Source: Aureimonas endophytica (GTDB lineage: Bacteria; Pseudomonadota; Alphaproteobacteria; Rhizobiales; Rhizobiaceae). Taken from it: a stretch of 64,000 nt of DNA. The stretch's first letter is position 1, and each line of letters opens with the position of its first letter. Of the stretch, positions 1-8,776 are shown piece after piece. The position numbers and the translations under genes are program-made. A model generated the notes under the pieces. The model had not been told where the DNA came from, searched no databases, and saw only the letters and a program-made list of their open reading frames with translations. The stretch spans positions 311,255 to 375,254 of the forward strand of contig NZ_BMIQ01000003.1 of the NCBI RefSeq assembly GCF_014642635.1, in the 5' to 3' direction.

Positions 1-699
1 GGCGGATAGATCCGGAACGAGCGAGCCCTTCTCCAGCTTCGCGCCGAAATAGCGCGCCTGCCGGTCGGCGAAGACCTGCCGCTCGTCGCCGGCTTTCGCG
101 GCGCGCCGGGCAATGAAATCGCGGAAGGGCCCGCGCTCCGGCCCGGCGATTTCGACCGTCGCGTTGCGCGGCGGAGCGACCGCGACCTCGGCGAGGGCTG
201 CGGCGACATCGGCGGCTGCGATCGGCTGAAGATCGGCATCGGGCACCACCAGCCGATCGCCGGCAGCGGCGGCTTCGGCGATAGCGCCGAGGAATTCGAA
301 GAACTGCATCGCCCGCACGATCGTGTAGGGAAGGCCAGAGGACTGGATCAAGCTTTCCTGCGCGAGCTTGGCCCGGAAATAGCCGTTCTCCTCCAGGCGG
401 TCGGTGCCGACGACGGACAGCGCGACGTGGTGCTGCACCCCGGCCTTGCGTTCGGCGGCAAGGAGGTTGCGGCCGGAGCGTTCGAAGAAGTCGAGCACGG
501 CGGCCGCCTCGAAGGAGGGCGAGTTCGACACGTCGACAACGACGTCGCTCCCGGCGAGAATATCGGGAAGGCCTTCGCCCGTCAGGGTGTTCACCCCGGT
601 GCTGGGCGAGGCGGCGACGGCCTCGTGTCCCGCGCGGGCGAGTGCGGCCGTCAATTGCCGACCGATCAGTCCGCTTCCCCCTATGATCACGATCCTCAT
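1..699 (-). CDS. SDR/NmrA-like NAD(P)-binding oxidoreductase (3' end cut by window edge)
   Basis: Partial gene; 233 codons are visible and the frame is still open at base 1. The N-terminus MRIVIIGGSGLIGRQL is a glycine-rich Rossmann motif (GGSGxxG) typical of atypical SDR/NmrA proteins that bind NAD(P)H. Downstream segments such as VVVDVSNSP and YTIVRAMQFFEF resemble NmrA-like oxidoreductases rather than classical SDRs, since no YxxxK is seen. The start at 699 is preceded by GACGAGGAG about 9 bases upstream. An in-frame ATG at 708 would sit directly on that ribosome site. It is divergent from the MFS pump. The substrate is unknown. Confidence 0.8.
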   Translation of the reverse strand, partial: MRIVIIGGSGLIGRQLTAALARAGHEAVAASPSTGVNTLTGEGLPDILAGSDVVVDVSNSPSFEAAAVLDFFERSGRNLLAAERKAGVQHHVALSVVGTDRLEENGYFRAKLAQESLIQSSGLPYTIVRAMQFFEFLGAIAEAAAAGDRLVVPDADLQPIAAADVAAALAEVAVAPPRNATVEIAGPERGPFRDFIARRAAKAGDERQVFADRQARYFGAKLEKGSLVPDLSA

Positions 700-984
700 G
701 GCATCCATCTCCTCGTCCGGGAACGGGCGGGGCGGCCCCATGCCGCTGGTGCGCGCCCGTTCGAAGACAGGACGAGGGGGCGAGCCCGGATGTGACATGG
801 GAGATGAAAGAATTCGTCGTGACGCGGACCTTCGCCCGGGCGGCGGCGCCACGTCATCCGACCGAGACCGGCCCCGCTCGGCATGGACCGATCCGTCCGC
901 GCATATTCCGTCAGACGGGCATCCCATGGCCGGCTAGTGGTTCCGGGACTTGCTCTCGTCGCGTCGGAAGCCTAGCCCGTCGGC
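700..984. promoter_or_regulatory. Divergent intergenic region between the NmrA-like gene and the MFS pump
   Basis: 285 bases with no convincing gene; the frames crossing it are continuations of shadow frames. It must hold both promoters. A short palindrome CCGTCAGACGG lies about 75 bases before the pump start and could be an operator, but no regulator gene sits beside it. I see no good sigma70 boxes. Confidence 0.3.
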
Positions 985-2475
985 ATGCTCGACAGTTCCC
1001 AAGTCCGACGGCCGCTCGTTCTCGGCACCGTCATGGCGTCCATGGCGATGATCGCGATCGAGGCGACCATCGTCTCCACCGCGATGCCGCAGATCGCCAG
1101 CCAGCTCGGCGACCTCCATCTCTATTCCTGGGTCTTCTCCTCCTTCCTCCTGACCCAGACCGCGCTGACGGTGGTGTTCGGCAAGCTCGCCGACCTCTAT
1201 GGCCGCAAGCCGGTCCTGATGTTCGGCTGCGGCATCTTCGTCGTCGCCTCGATCCTGTGCGGACTGGCCTGGTCGATGCCGTCGCTGATCGTCTTCCGGC
1301 TCCTGCAAGGGATCGGCGCCGGCGCGATCCAGCCGGTCGGCATGACCGTCGTCGGCGATCTTTATTCGGTCGAGGAGCGCGGCAAGATCCAAGGCTATCT
1401 CGCCAGCGTCTGGGGCATCTCCTCCGTCGTCGGTCCCTTCGCCGGCGGTCTCATCGTGCAGCATCTGAGCTGGGCCTGGGTGTTCTGGATCAACGTCCCG
1501 ATCGGGCTCCTCGCCATGGCGGGCTTCCAGCTCTTCCTCCGAGAGACGATCGCGCCGGCGCAGCGGAGCGTCGATTATGGCGGAGCGATGCTCTTCACGC
1601 TGGCGATCGCCGCGCTGATGATCGCGCTGACGGAAGCGGGCACCGCCGGCGGGGCAGGCGTCGCGCTGGCCGGCGCGCTCGTCTTCCTTCTCGCCGCCGG
1701 CGCCTTCGTCGTTCAGGAGCGGCGGGCCCGCGACCCGATGGTGAGCTTCGCCTTGTGGTCGCAGCCCGCCATCGCCGCCGTGAATGCGGCGACGCTCTTC
1801 AGCGGCATGTCGGTAATCGGCCTCACGACGTTCCTGCCGATGTATGTGCAGGGCGTCCTCGGTCAGACTGCGCTGATCGCCGGCTTCACGCTGACGGTGA
1901 TGGTGCTCGGCTGGCCGATCGGCGCCACCATCGCGGCGAAGGTGTTTCCGCGCTTCGGCCTCCGCCGGACGCTGATCTTCGGCGCGAGTTTACTGCCGGT
2001 CGGCGCCATACCCTTCGTCCTTCTCCATCCCGGCATCTCGCCAGCCGTCGCGGCGCTCGGATCGGTCGTCATGGGCCTCGGAATGGGCTTCCTGTCGGTG
2101 AGCGCCCTGGTGATCGTTCAAAGCGCGGTGGAGTGGCGCGAACGCGGCGCGGTCACGGCCTCGAACATCTTCGCGCGCAATCTCGGCAGCACGCTCGGGG
2201 CGGCGGCGTTCGGAGCCGTCGTGAATTTCGGCTTGTCGCGGGCCAGCGCCGGCGGCGCGCCGGTCGACTTCGACCGGGTACGGCAATTGCTCGACCGGGC
2301 GGATACGGCCGTCGTCGATCAGATGACGAGAGACGTCCTCGCATCCTCCCTCCATCTGACCTTCTGGGCGATGTTCGCGATCGCCGTTCTCACCCTGGTG
2401 CTCGCCTTCTTCGTTCCGGCGATCCGCCAGGGGGCATCGAGCAAGCCGGCCGAAGCGATGGCCGAGGCGCTGTAG
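985..2475 (+). CDS. MFS transporter, DHA2 (EmrB/QacA-like, probably 14 TMS) family
   Basis: A 496-residue inner-membrane protein with alternating hydrophobic segments over its whole length. Residues 25-40 carry EATIVSTAMPQIA, the motif of the 14-helix drug:H+ antiporter family. The loop GKLADLYGRKPVL at about 70 is the MFS motif A, and a motif-C-like region (WGISSVVGPFAGG) follows at about 145. The length fits DHA2 (about 480-520 residues). The likely role is proton-driven export of a toxic or hydrophobic compound. The ribosome site upstream of 985 is weak. The gene stands alone, divergent from the NmrA-like oxidoreductase. The substrate cannot be told. Confidence 0.88.
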   Translation: MLDSSQVRRPLVLGTVMASMAMIAIEATIVSTAMPQIASQLGDLHLYSWVFSSFLLTQTALTVVFGKLADLYGRKPVLMFGCGIFVVASILCGLAWSMPSLIVFRLLQGIGAGAIQPVGMTVVGDLYSVEERGKIQGYLASVWGISSVVGPFAGGLIVQHLSWAWVFWINVPIGLLAMAGFQLFLRETIAPAQRSVDYGGAMLFTLAIAALMIALTEAGTAGGAGVALAGALVFLLAAGAFVVQERRARDPMVSFALWSQPAIAAVNAATLFSGMSVIGLTTFLPMYVQGVLGQTALIAGFTLTVMVLGWPIGATIAAKVFPRFGLRRTLIFGASLLPVGAIPFVLLHPGISPAVAALGSVVMGLGMGFLSVSALVIVQSAVEWRERGAVTASNIFARNLGSTLGAAAFGAVVNFGLSRASAGGAPVDFDRVRQLLDRADTAVVDQMTRDVLASSLHLTFWAMFAIAVLTLVLAFFVPAIRQGASSKPAEAMAEAL

Positions 2476-2521
2476 CCGCCTCGAAAGTCGGCCGGGCCAC
2501 CGACCGCCCCTCAGCTCCGCC

Positions 2522-3532
2522 TCAGATCAGCTTGGCCGCATCCGAGCCCCCGCCAACGGTGGAATAAGCGGACGAGACGTTCTCCGCCGTCACCGCCAGT
2601 CCTGGAACGACGATCCATGACGGCACGTCGAGACCCGCGAGGGCAAGGACGGCGGCGGCAGCGGCGGCCAAGCCTTGGGCGAAGGGCTGCTGCGCCGCAA
2701 CGCCGCGCAGGATCCGGTTCTCGCCGAGGGCCGCAGCAGCGGCGGCCCCCAGATCGACCGTCGTCAGCGCCGGCGGCTTCTCGCAGGCGGCGAGAACGGG
2801 AAGGGCCGCGACGGCGGGCTCGTCCCAAACGATGAAGATGCCGTCGAGATCCGGTTCGCGGGCGAGATAGGCCGCAACCGCCTCGCCCGCGCGGCCCGGC
2901 GCCTCGAACTTCAGATGATCGAGCCGGATGTCGGGCCGTTCGCGGCGCATCCATTTGTCGAAGGCGATCTCGCGCTGGGCCGTGGCGAAGAAGTCGACCG
3001 TATAGGCCGCGACGCAGACACGCCCGCCGGTCCGCACATGCGGCGACAGCAGCTCGGCCGCGATCTGGCCGAGGCGGAAATTGTCGCAGGAGACCGCGCT
3101 CGCATAATCGCGCTCCGGCAGAAGGCCGGGCGGAACATTGTCGAGAAGGACAAGGCGGATGCCGGCCGCCGCGAGGCGTCTGAAGGCCTCGGCGACGGCG
3201 CTGCCGCCGACCGGAATGGCGATCACCGCATCCGGCCGCGCCGCGATCAGCCGATCGATCGCCTGTGTCTGGGCGAGCGGACTGAAGTTGCAGTCGACGA
3301 TCTCCGAGATCCTGGCGCCCGCCTCCGCGAGCCCGGCCTCGATGCCGGCAATCTGCCGTCGCGACCAGTCGGACGAGCAGGTGTGGAGCAGAACGGCGAC
3401 CTCGAAGCCGCGCGCCCGCGCCGCCCGCCGGGTCTCCGCCGGCATCATTACCAGATCGGACCCGACGGCGCGTTCGCCATGCGGGCCGAGGCCGGCCGTG
3501 CAAGCGGCCGGTCTTCCTTCCGCCATCGTCAT
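2522..3532 (-). CDS. Leaderless periplasmic-binding-fold (Peripla_BP_4) protein downstream of ROK regulator
   Basis: 336 residues. The fold matches ribose-type substrate-binding proteins, and it aligns throughout with the secreted binding protein at 6006. Matching blocks include DWSRRQIAGIEAGL with DWSQAQIEGLKAEF, LVLLDNVPPG with LVFMDNVPAG, GIFIVWDEPA with GIWAVWDVPA, and GVAAQQPFAQG with GLSAQRPYDQG. Unlike that protein it has no signal peptide: the N-terminus is polar (MTMAEGRPAACTAG) with no hydrophobic stretch, and it has no DNA-binding domain either. The start at 3532 has GGGAGG about 10 bases upstream. It follows the ROK gene on the same strand, 88 bases after its stop. I infer a cytoplasmic ligand-binding partner or sensor. 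An unrecognised upstream start is less likely. Confidence 0.78.
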   Translation of the reverse strand: MTMAEGRPAACTAGLGPHGERAVGSDLVMMPAETRRAARARGFEVAVLLHTCSSDWSRRQIAGIEAGLAEAGARISEIVDCNFSPLAQTQAIDRLIAARPDAVIAIPVGGSAVAEAFRRLAAAGIRLVLLDNVPPGLLPERDYASAVSCDNFRLGQIAAELLSPHVRTGGRVCVAAYTVDFFATAQREIAFDKWMRRERPDIRLDHLKFEAPGRAGEAVAAYLAREPDLDGIFIVWDEPAVAALPVLAACEKPPALTTVDLGAAAAAALGENRILRGVAAQQPFAQGLAAAAAAVLALAGLDVPSWIVVPGLAVTAENVSSAYSTVGGGSDAAKLI

Positions 3533-3620
3533 CGCCGTGCAGCCTCCCGCATCGCCGTCCGCCGCCCCCGCCAGCGAAGGCCGAGACTAGAGGAGCGACC
3601 GGCCGCTGGAAACAGCCCGC

Positions 3621-4970
3621 TCATGCCGCGCTCGCGGCGGTCTGGAGGAAGGCGAGGGTGGCGGGATGGGCCAGGGGCGTTCCGGCGGTGATCCAGCCTT
3701 CCAGGAAGGCGGGCCTGAACAACTCCTCCACCGCCACGGCCGCCGCGCCGACAAGGCCGGCGGAGCGGCCCATTCGCGAGCGCAGGATGCCGAGATCGCG
3801 ACTGGCCAGCGGCTGGGCATGGCGATAGACGCCCTCGCGGATCGCGGCGAGGCAGATGTCGCCGGTCTGGGCAAGCTCGCCGCCGACGACGAGCGTCGCG
3901 GGATTGAGCAGATTGACGAAGCCGGCGAGCGCTGTGCCGATCAGCTGCCCGGCCTGCGCCAGGATGTCCGCCGAGAACAGGTCGCCGAGGCGCGAGGCGG
4001 TGCCGATATCGGCGACGGTCACGGTGCCGGTCCGCTCCAGGACGGCGGCGAGGGCGGGGCTGCGCCCGTCTTCGGCCGCGCGCCGGCCTTCGCGCGCGAT
4101 GGCGGCGCAGCCGACGATCGTCTGGAGACAGCCGACATTGCCGCAGCCGCACACGAGCATATGACCCTCGCCGGCATGGATATGGCCGATCTGACCCGCG
4201 ATGCCCTGGGCGCCGCGGAGCAGCCTGCCGCCGGAAACGATGCCGGCCGAGAGGCTGGTGCCGAGGTCGACGAAGAGCATCTCCGCGCCGCGCTCGGGCG
4301 CCAGAACGGTGATCTCGCCCATGGTCGCCGTCTGCACGGCGCTGCGCACGAAGGCCGGGGCGCGGAAGCGGGCGGCGAGGCGCTCGACCACCCGTGCCGC
4401 GTTCCATTCGGGAAGGGCGGGAAAGCGCGGCACCGACAGCGGCGCCTCCGGCTCGACATCGACCGCGCCCGGCACGCCGAGCGCCAGTCCCCAGAGCGGC
4501 ATCACGCCATCGCCCAGCGCCCAGCCGAACAGCGCTTCCAAACGTTCGAACAGAATATCGCCGGCAAGGTCCGGCTCCACGTCTTCGTAATGTTCGAGCA
4601 GCAGCTGGCCGTTGAGATCGGCAAGGCCGACGCCGATGGTGCTGCCGTCCATATTGGCGACCAGCAAGCGCCCGGCCTCGGCGCGAAAGCGCAGGAGGCG
4701 CGGGGCGCGCCCGCCGATCGAACGCCCGACGCCGCCCTCCTCGACGAGGCCGAAAGCCGCCAACGTCGCGAGCCGGTCGGCGACGACCGCGCGCCCGAGA
4801 TGGGCCTCGCGCTCCAGATCGAGCCGTGTCGCCGGACCTTTCGTCCGCAACGCACCGAGGATCGCGACGAGACTCTGGCGCTCGGCCTCAAGGGCGCGGA
4901 TGCGCTCGGCCCCGAGCGCGACGGGCTCGGCGCCGGTGAATGGCTCGGATCCTGCGCGGCGGCTCGACAA
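3621..4970 (-). CDS. ROK-family transcriptional regulator
   Basis: 449 residues. The N-terminal 90 residues form a winged-helix domain (SLVAILGALRTKGPATRLDL and then a VADRLATLAAFGLV recognition-helix region). A ROK sugar-kinase-like domain follows. The zinc-binding signature GHIHAGEGHMLVCGCGNVGC near residue 255 keeps the cysteines of CxCGxxGC, but is followed by LQ where LE is usual. The start is TTG at 4970, with AAGGAG six bases upstream; no ATG fits as well. It is divergent from the sugar operon at 5124, so it probably represses that operon and responds to a sugar or sugar phosphate. It is co-directional with the leaderless binding protein. Confidence 0.88.
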   Translation of the reverse strand: MSSRRAGSEPFTGAEPVALGAERIRALEAERQSLVAILGALRTKGPATRLDLEREAHLGRAVVADRLATLAAFGLVEEGGVGRSIGGRAPRLLRFRAEAGRLLVANMDGSTIGVGLADLNGQLLLEHYEDVEPDLAGDILFERLEALFGWALGDGVMPLWGLALGVPGAVDVEPEAPLSVPRFPALPEWNAARVVERLAARFRAPAFVRSAVQTATMGEITVLAPERGAEMLFVDLGTSLSAGIVSGGRLLRGAQGIAGQIGHIHAGEGHMLVCGCGNVGCLQTIVGCAAIAREGRRAAEDGRSPALAAVLERTGTVTVADIGTASRLGDLFSADILAQAGQLIGTALAGFVNLLNPATLVVGGELAQTGDICLAAIREGVYRHAQPLASRDLGILRSRMGRSAGLVGAAAVAVEELFRPAFLEGWITAGTPLAHPATLAFLQTAASAA

Positions 4971-5123
4971 ACGGGTCTCCTTCGCCCGGGACCATGCCTC
5001 AGTCCATCAAGGCGGGCAACGACTTTTGCTGATCGGATGGCATATCGCGTTGACTTCTGCATTTTAGCAGCATAACTCTTAGCTCATCAGACGAAAGCGT
5101 CGGCCAGCGTCGGGGAGGACGAG
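4971..5123. promoter_or_regulatory. Divergent promoter/operator region of the ROK gene and the sugar operon
   Basis: For the plus strand, TTGACT at 5050-5055 is a good -35. A weak -10 lies 15-17 bases downstream (CATAAC 5071-5076 or TAACTC 5073-5078). Between them is an inverted repeat, CTGC (5057-5060), ATTTTA, GCAG (5067-5070), placed where a repressor would block RNA polymerase. The stretch is AT-richer than its surroundings. I infer that the ROK protein binds here. Confidence 0.4.
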
Positions 5124-5957
5124 TTGACCGCTTGGAAGATGGCGTATCACGCCAATTGCTGGGGTGCGCTCGGCGGTGATGCCGTCGGCGTCACCTCGAT
5201 CGGACGTCTCGCCTATCGCACCTTCGGCGACATGGACCGCGCGGCGCGCGAGATCGCGGCGGCCGGCTACGAGGGCATCGAGTTCTTCGACGGCAATGTG
5301 CTGGATGCCGAAGCGGAAGACTTCGCCTCGCTGCGCCGCCTGCTCGACGAGACCGGCCTTGCCCTCGTCGCCGTCTATAGCGGCGGCAATTTCATCTTCG
5401 CCGACATCCTGGAGGAGGAGCTGGCGCGGATCGAGAGGGCGGCCGACGCGGCCAGGGCGCTCGGCGCCGAACATCTCGTCGTCGGCGGCGGCGCGACGCG
5501 CCTTTCGGGCGTCAGGGCGGGCGATCACGACGCGCTCGCGGCGGCGCTCGAGAAGGTAGTCGGCCTCGCCGAGCGGCGCGGGCTGAAGGCGCAGTACCAT
5601 CCGCATCTCTCGACCATCGTCGAGCGGCCGGAAGAGATCGCCCGCGTCTTCGCCAAGACGTCGATCGGCTTCTGCCCGGACACGGCCCATCTCGCCGCGG
5701 CCGGCGGCGATCCGGCGGCTTTGGTCGCCGAACATGCCGGACGCATTTCCTATGTCCATCTGAAGGGTTGGCAGCGCGAGCCCTTCGCCTTCGTGCCGGT
5801 GGGCCAGGGCGATTGCGACAACGGCGCGGTGATCCGCGCCCTGCGGACGATCGGCTACGAGGGCTGGGTCTGCAACGAGCTGGATGCCTGGCCCGATCCC
5901 GCGGCGGGAGCGCGGGAAAGCCTCGCCTTCGTGAAGGCCGAGGTCGGCAAGGGCTGA
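5124..5957 (+). CDS. Sugar phosphate isomerase/epimerase-like TIM-barrel protein
   Basis: 277 residues of the xylose-isomerase-like TIM-barrel family (AP endonuclease 2 / IolE-like fold). Probable metal ligands are visible: EFFDGN near residue 52, CPDTAHLAAAG near 190, YVHLKGW near 211 and NELDAWP near 252. The start is TTG at 5124, with GGAGG five bases upstream. An ATG at 5139 is in frame but poorly spaced. It is the first gene of an operon with a CUT2 sugar transporter and a GMC dehydrogenase pair, so it probably isomerises, epimerises or cleaves the imported or oxidised sugar in the cytoplasm. The exact reaction cannot be assigned. Confidence 0.85.
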   Translation: MTAWKMAYHANCWGALGGDAVGVTSIGRLAYRTFGDMDRAAREIAAAGYEGIEFFDGNVLDAEAEDFASLRRLLDETGLALVAVYSGGNFIFADILEEELARIERAADAARALGAEHLVVGGGATRLSGVRAGDHDALAAALEKVVGLAERRGLKAQYHPHLSTIVERPEEIARVFAKTSIGFCPDTAHLAAAGGDPAALVAEHAGRISYVHLKGWQREPFAFVPVGQGDCDNGAVIRALRTIGYEGWVCNELDAWPDPAAGARESLAFVKAEVGKG

Positions 5958-6005
5958 ACGGGTGGCGCCATCGGCGCCGGATATGACTCTGGGAGGAGAA
6001 CAAGC

Positions 6006-7127
6006 ATGCGCACCACCAAGCTTCTGCGCCCGGCGGCGCTCGCCGCCGTCCTGGCGCTTTCGGTCTCGCCGGCCGCGCTGGCGGCCGATCCGGCACAGGC
6101 GCTGGCCGAGATCGGCAAGTCCGTCATGAGCCTCGGCCCGAACGGCGAAAAGCCCGAAGCGGCCTCCGTCGTGGAGCTCAGCGCCGACGAGCTCGCCAAG
6201 ATCAAGGCGATGAACGCCAAGGCCGCCATCGTCATGCACTATGCCGGCAACGACTGGAGCCAGGCGCAGATCGAGGGCCTGAAAGCCGAGTTCGAAAAGA
6301 TGGGCATTTCCGTCGTCGCCGTGACCGATGCCGGCTTCAAGCCCGACAAACAGGTCGCCGACATCGAGACGGTGCTCGCCCAGAAGCCGAACGTCATCGT
6401 CTCGATCCCGACCGATCCGACCGCGACCGCCGCCGCCTACAAGGCCGCCGCGGCCGCCGGCGCGAAGCTCGTCTTCATGGACAACGTGCCCGCCGGCTTC
6501 AAGGCCGGGGCCGATTACGTCGCCTCGGTTTCGGCCGACAATTACGGCAATGGCGTCGCGACCGCTCATCTCCTCGCCCAGGCGCTCGGCGGCAAGGGCG
6601 ATGTCGGGCTCGTCTTCCACGCCGCCGACTTCTTCGTGACCAAGCAGCGCTACGACGCGGTGAAGAAGACGCTGGCCGAGAACTACCCGGACATCAGGAT
6701 CGTCGCCGAACAGGGCATCGGCGGTCCCGACTTCGCGGGCGACGCGGAAAAGGTGGCCGGCGCGATGCTGGTCTCCAACCCCACGATCAAGGGCATCTGG
6801 GCGGTCTGGGACGTGCCGGCCGAGGGCGTGATCAATGCCGCGCTCAACAACGGCCGCGACGATCTCGTGGTCGTCAATTGCGATCTCGGCGAGAATGTCG
6901 CCATCAACATGGCGAGCGGCGGTCCGGTGAAGGGACTGTCCGCCCAGCGGCCCTATGACCAGGGCGTGACGGAAGCGAAGCTCGCCGGCTACGGCCTTCT
7001 GGACAAGAAGGCTCCCGCCTATGTCGCGCTGCCGGCCCTGCCGGTGACCAAGGCCAATCTCGCCGAGGCCTGGGAGCAGGTCTATCACAAGCCCGTCACG
7101 GACAAGATCAAGCAGAGCATGGAATAG
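6006..7127 (+). CDS. Ribose-type (CUT2) sugar ABC transporter substrate-binding protein
   Basis: 373 residues. A Sec signal peptide is clear: MRTTKLLRP, a hydrophobic core, then ALAADP, with probable cleavage after ALA at about residue 27. The mature part is a Peripla_BP_4 two-lobe sugar-binding fold, with NVIVSIPTDPTATAA and GIWAVWDVPAEGV as typical strands. The ribosome site GGGAGGAG lies upstream of the ATG. It captures a sugar in the periplasm and delivers it to the permease at 8773. It is followed by a strong hairpin (7138-7167) before the ATPase gene. It is paralogous to the leaderless protein at 2522. Confidence 0.92.
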   Translation: MRTTKLLRPAALAAVLALSVSPAALAADPAQALAEIGKSVMSLGPNGEKPEAASVVELSADELAKIKAMNAKAAIVMHYAGNDWSQAQIEGLKAEFEKMGISVVAVTDAGFKPDKQVADIETVLAQKPNVIVSIPTDPTATAAAYKAAAAAGAKLVFMDNVPAGFKAGADYVASVSADNYGNGVATAHLLAQALGGKGDVGLVFHAADFFVTKQRYDAVKKTLAENYPDIRIVAEQGIGGPDFAGDAEKVAGAMLVSNPTIKGIWAVWDVPAEGVINAALNNGRDDLVVVNCDLGENVAINMASGGPVKGLSAQRPYDQGVTEAKLAGYGLLDKKAPAYVALPALPVTKANLAEAWEQVYHKPVTDKIKQSME

Positions 7128-7137
7128 GGCCCGGCCC

Positions 7138-7167
7138 TGCCGCCCTCCCTGGAAGAGGAGGGCGGCA
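7138..7167 (+). terminator. Intercistronic hairpin between binding-protein and ATPase genes
   Basis: Perfect 11-bp stem: TGCCGCCCTCC (7138-7148) pairs with GGAGGGCGGCA (7157-7167), with an 8-base loop CTGGAAGA. There is no strong U-tract after it. It lies 10 bases after the binding-protein stop and 37 before the ATPase start. It is likely an mRNA-stabilising element or attenuator that keeps binding protein in excess over membrane components. The same geometry occurs at 27413 and 29913. Confidence 0.6.
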
Positions 7168-7204
7168 TCCTCCGCCCTTTCTCGTCCCGCGCGCCGAGGC
7201 TCCC

Positions 7205-8776
7205 ATGAACACCGCAACGCCCGACGCCGTCCGCATGCGCGGCGTCTCCAAGCATTTCGGCGGCGTGCGCGCCCTGGAAGGCGTCGATCTCGACATCCGT
7301 CCCGGCGAGGTCCACGCGCTGCTCGGCGAGAACGGCGCGGGCAAGTCGACCATCCTCAAGATCCTGCGCGGCGTGCAGTCGCCGAGCGCCGGCTCGGTCG
7401 AGATCGGCGGCGTGGCCATGACCACCTTCACCGCCGAGACCGCGCGGCGGCTCGGCGTCGCCATGGCCTTCCAGGAAATGAGCCTCGTGCCGACGCTCAC
7501 CGTCGCGCAGAACGTCTTCCTCAACCGCGAGATCAGGTCCGGCGGCTTCATCGACGACCGCGCCGCCGCCGAGGAAGCGCGGCGGCTCTTCGCCCGCATG
7601 GGTGTCGCGGTCGATCCCCTTGCCAAGGCGGCCGACATTCCGGCCGGCCATCGCCAGCTGACCGAGATCGTCAAGGCGACCTCGCAGCCCTGCAAGGTTC
7701 TCGTCCTCGACGAGCCGACGACGGCGCTGTCCGGCAATGAAGTCGAGCGGCTCTTCGACTATGTCCGGCAATTGAAGTCGGAAGGCGTCGCCGTCGTCTA
7801 TGTCTCGCATCGCATGGACGAGATCTTCCGCATCGCGACCCATGCGACGGTCCTGCGCGACGGACGCCATGTCGTCACCGGCCGGATGGCGGATTTCACG
7901 CTCGACAGTCTGATCGCCCATATCATCGGCCGCCGTTCGCGCGGCTTCTCCGATGTCGTGCGTGAGCCGGCGGTGATCGGCGAGGCGCTTCTGGAAGCGC
8001 GCGGCCTTGTCGGCGCCGAGAAGCCGTCGGGCGTCGACCTGACGCTTCGGCGCGGCGAGGTGGTCGGCATTGCCGGCCTCCTCGGCAGCGGGCGCTCGTC
8101 GCTCGCCCGGATCCTTGCCGGCATCGCGCCGCTTCAGGCCGGCGAGATCCGGGTGAAGGGCAGGGCGGTCGCGATCGCAAAACCCGCCGATGCGATCGCC
8201 GCCGGCATCGCCCTCGTGCCGGAGGACCGCGCGCGCCAGGGCTTCGTCGCCTTCCACAGCGTTGAGAGCAACATCGCCCTGCCCAATCTCGGCGCCCTCT
8301 CGCGGGGCGGCTTCGTCGACCGCGCGAAGGCGGCGGGGCTGGCCGACGCCTCGATCGGGCGCCTGCGGATCAAGACCGACGGGCGGCGCGCGCCGGTGCG
8401 CTCGCTGTCCGGCGGCAATGCGCAGAAGGTCGTCATCGCCAAGTGGCTGGCGACGGAGCCGGACATTCTCATCCTGGACGAGCCGACCGCCGGCATCGAC
8501 ATCGGCTCGAAATCGGAGATCGTCACGCTGATCCGCCAGCTCGCCAAGGCCGGCAAGGCCATTCTCGTCCTCTCCTCCGAACTTCAGGAGCTGCTCGCCG
8601 CCTGCGACCGCATCCTCGTGATGTCGGACGGACGGATCGTGCGGGACGTCGAGCGCGCGGCGCTCGATCCCGGCGACGGGCGCGCCGAGGCGGAGGCGCT
8701 CGGCCATGCCGAGCAGACGCTCAACACCCTCATGCAGCAAGCCCGTACCGAAACGCCGACAACGAGGGCCCGATGA
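7205..8776 (+). CDS. Sugar ABC transporter ATP-binding protein (two nucleotide-binding domains, RbsA/MglA type)
   Basis: 523 residues with duplicated ABC domains. Domain 1 has Walker A GENGAGKSTI near residue 40 and Walker B LVLDEPTTAL near 165. Its signature motif is degenerate (AGHRQLTEIVKAT rather than LSGG). Domain 2 has GLLGSGRSSLARIL near 297, an intact SGGNAQKVVIAK near 400 and LILDEPTAGIDIG near 422. This asymmetry is normal for CUT2 ATPases. It powers sugar import with the permease that follows, whose ATG overlaps this stop by 4 bases. Confidence 0.93.
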   Translation: MNTATPDAVRMRGVSKHFGGVRALEGVDLDIRPGEVHALLGENGAGKSTILKILRGVQSPSAGSVEIGGVAMTTFTAETARRLGVAMAFQEMSLVPTLTVAQNVFLNREIRSGGFIDDRAAAEEARRLFARMGVAVDPLAKAADIPAGHRQLTEIVKATSQPCKVLVLDEPTTALSGNEVERLFDYVRQLKSEGVAVVYVSHRMDEIFRIATHATVLRDGRHVVTGRMADFTLDSLIAHIIGRRSRGFSDVVREPAVIGEALLEARGLVGAEKPSGVDLTLRRGEVVGIAGLLGSGRSSLARILAGIAPLQAGEIRVKGRAVAIAKPADAIAAGIALVPEDRARQGFVAFHSVESNIALPNLGALSRGGFVDRAKAAGLADASIGRLRIKTDGRRAPVRSLSGGNAQKVVIAKWLATEPDILILDEPTAGIDIGSKSEIVTLIRQLAKAGKAILVLSSELQELLAACDRILVMSDGRIVRDVERAALDPGDGRAEAEALGHAEQTLNTLMQQARTETPTTRAR

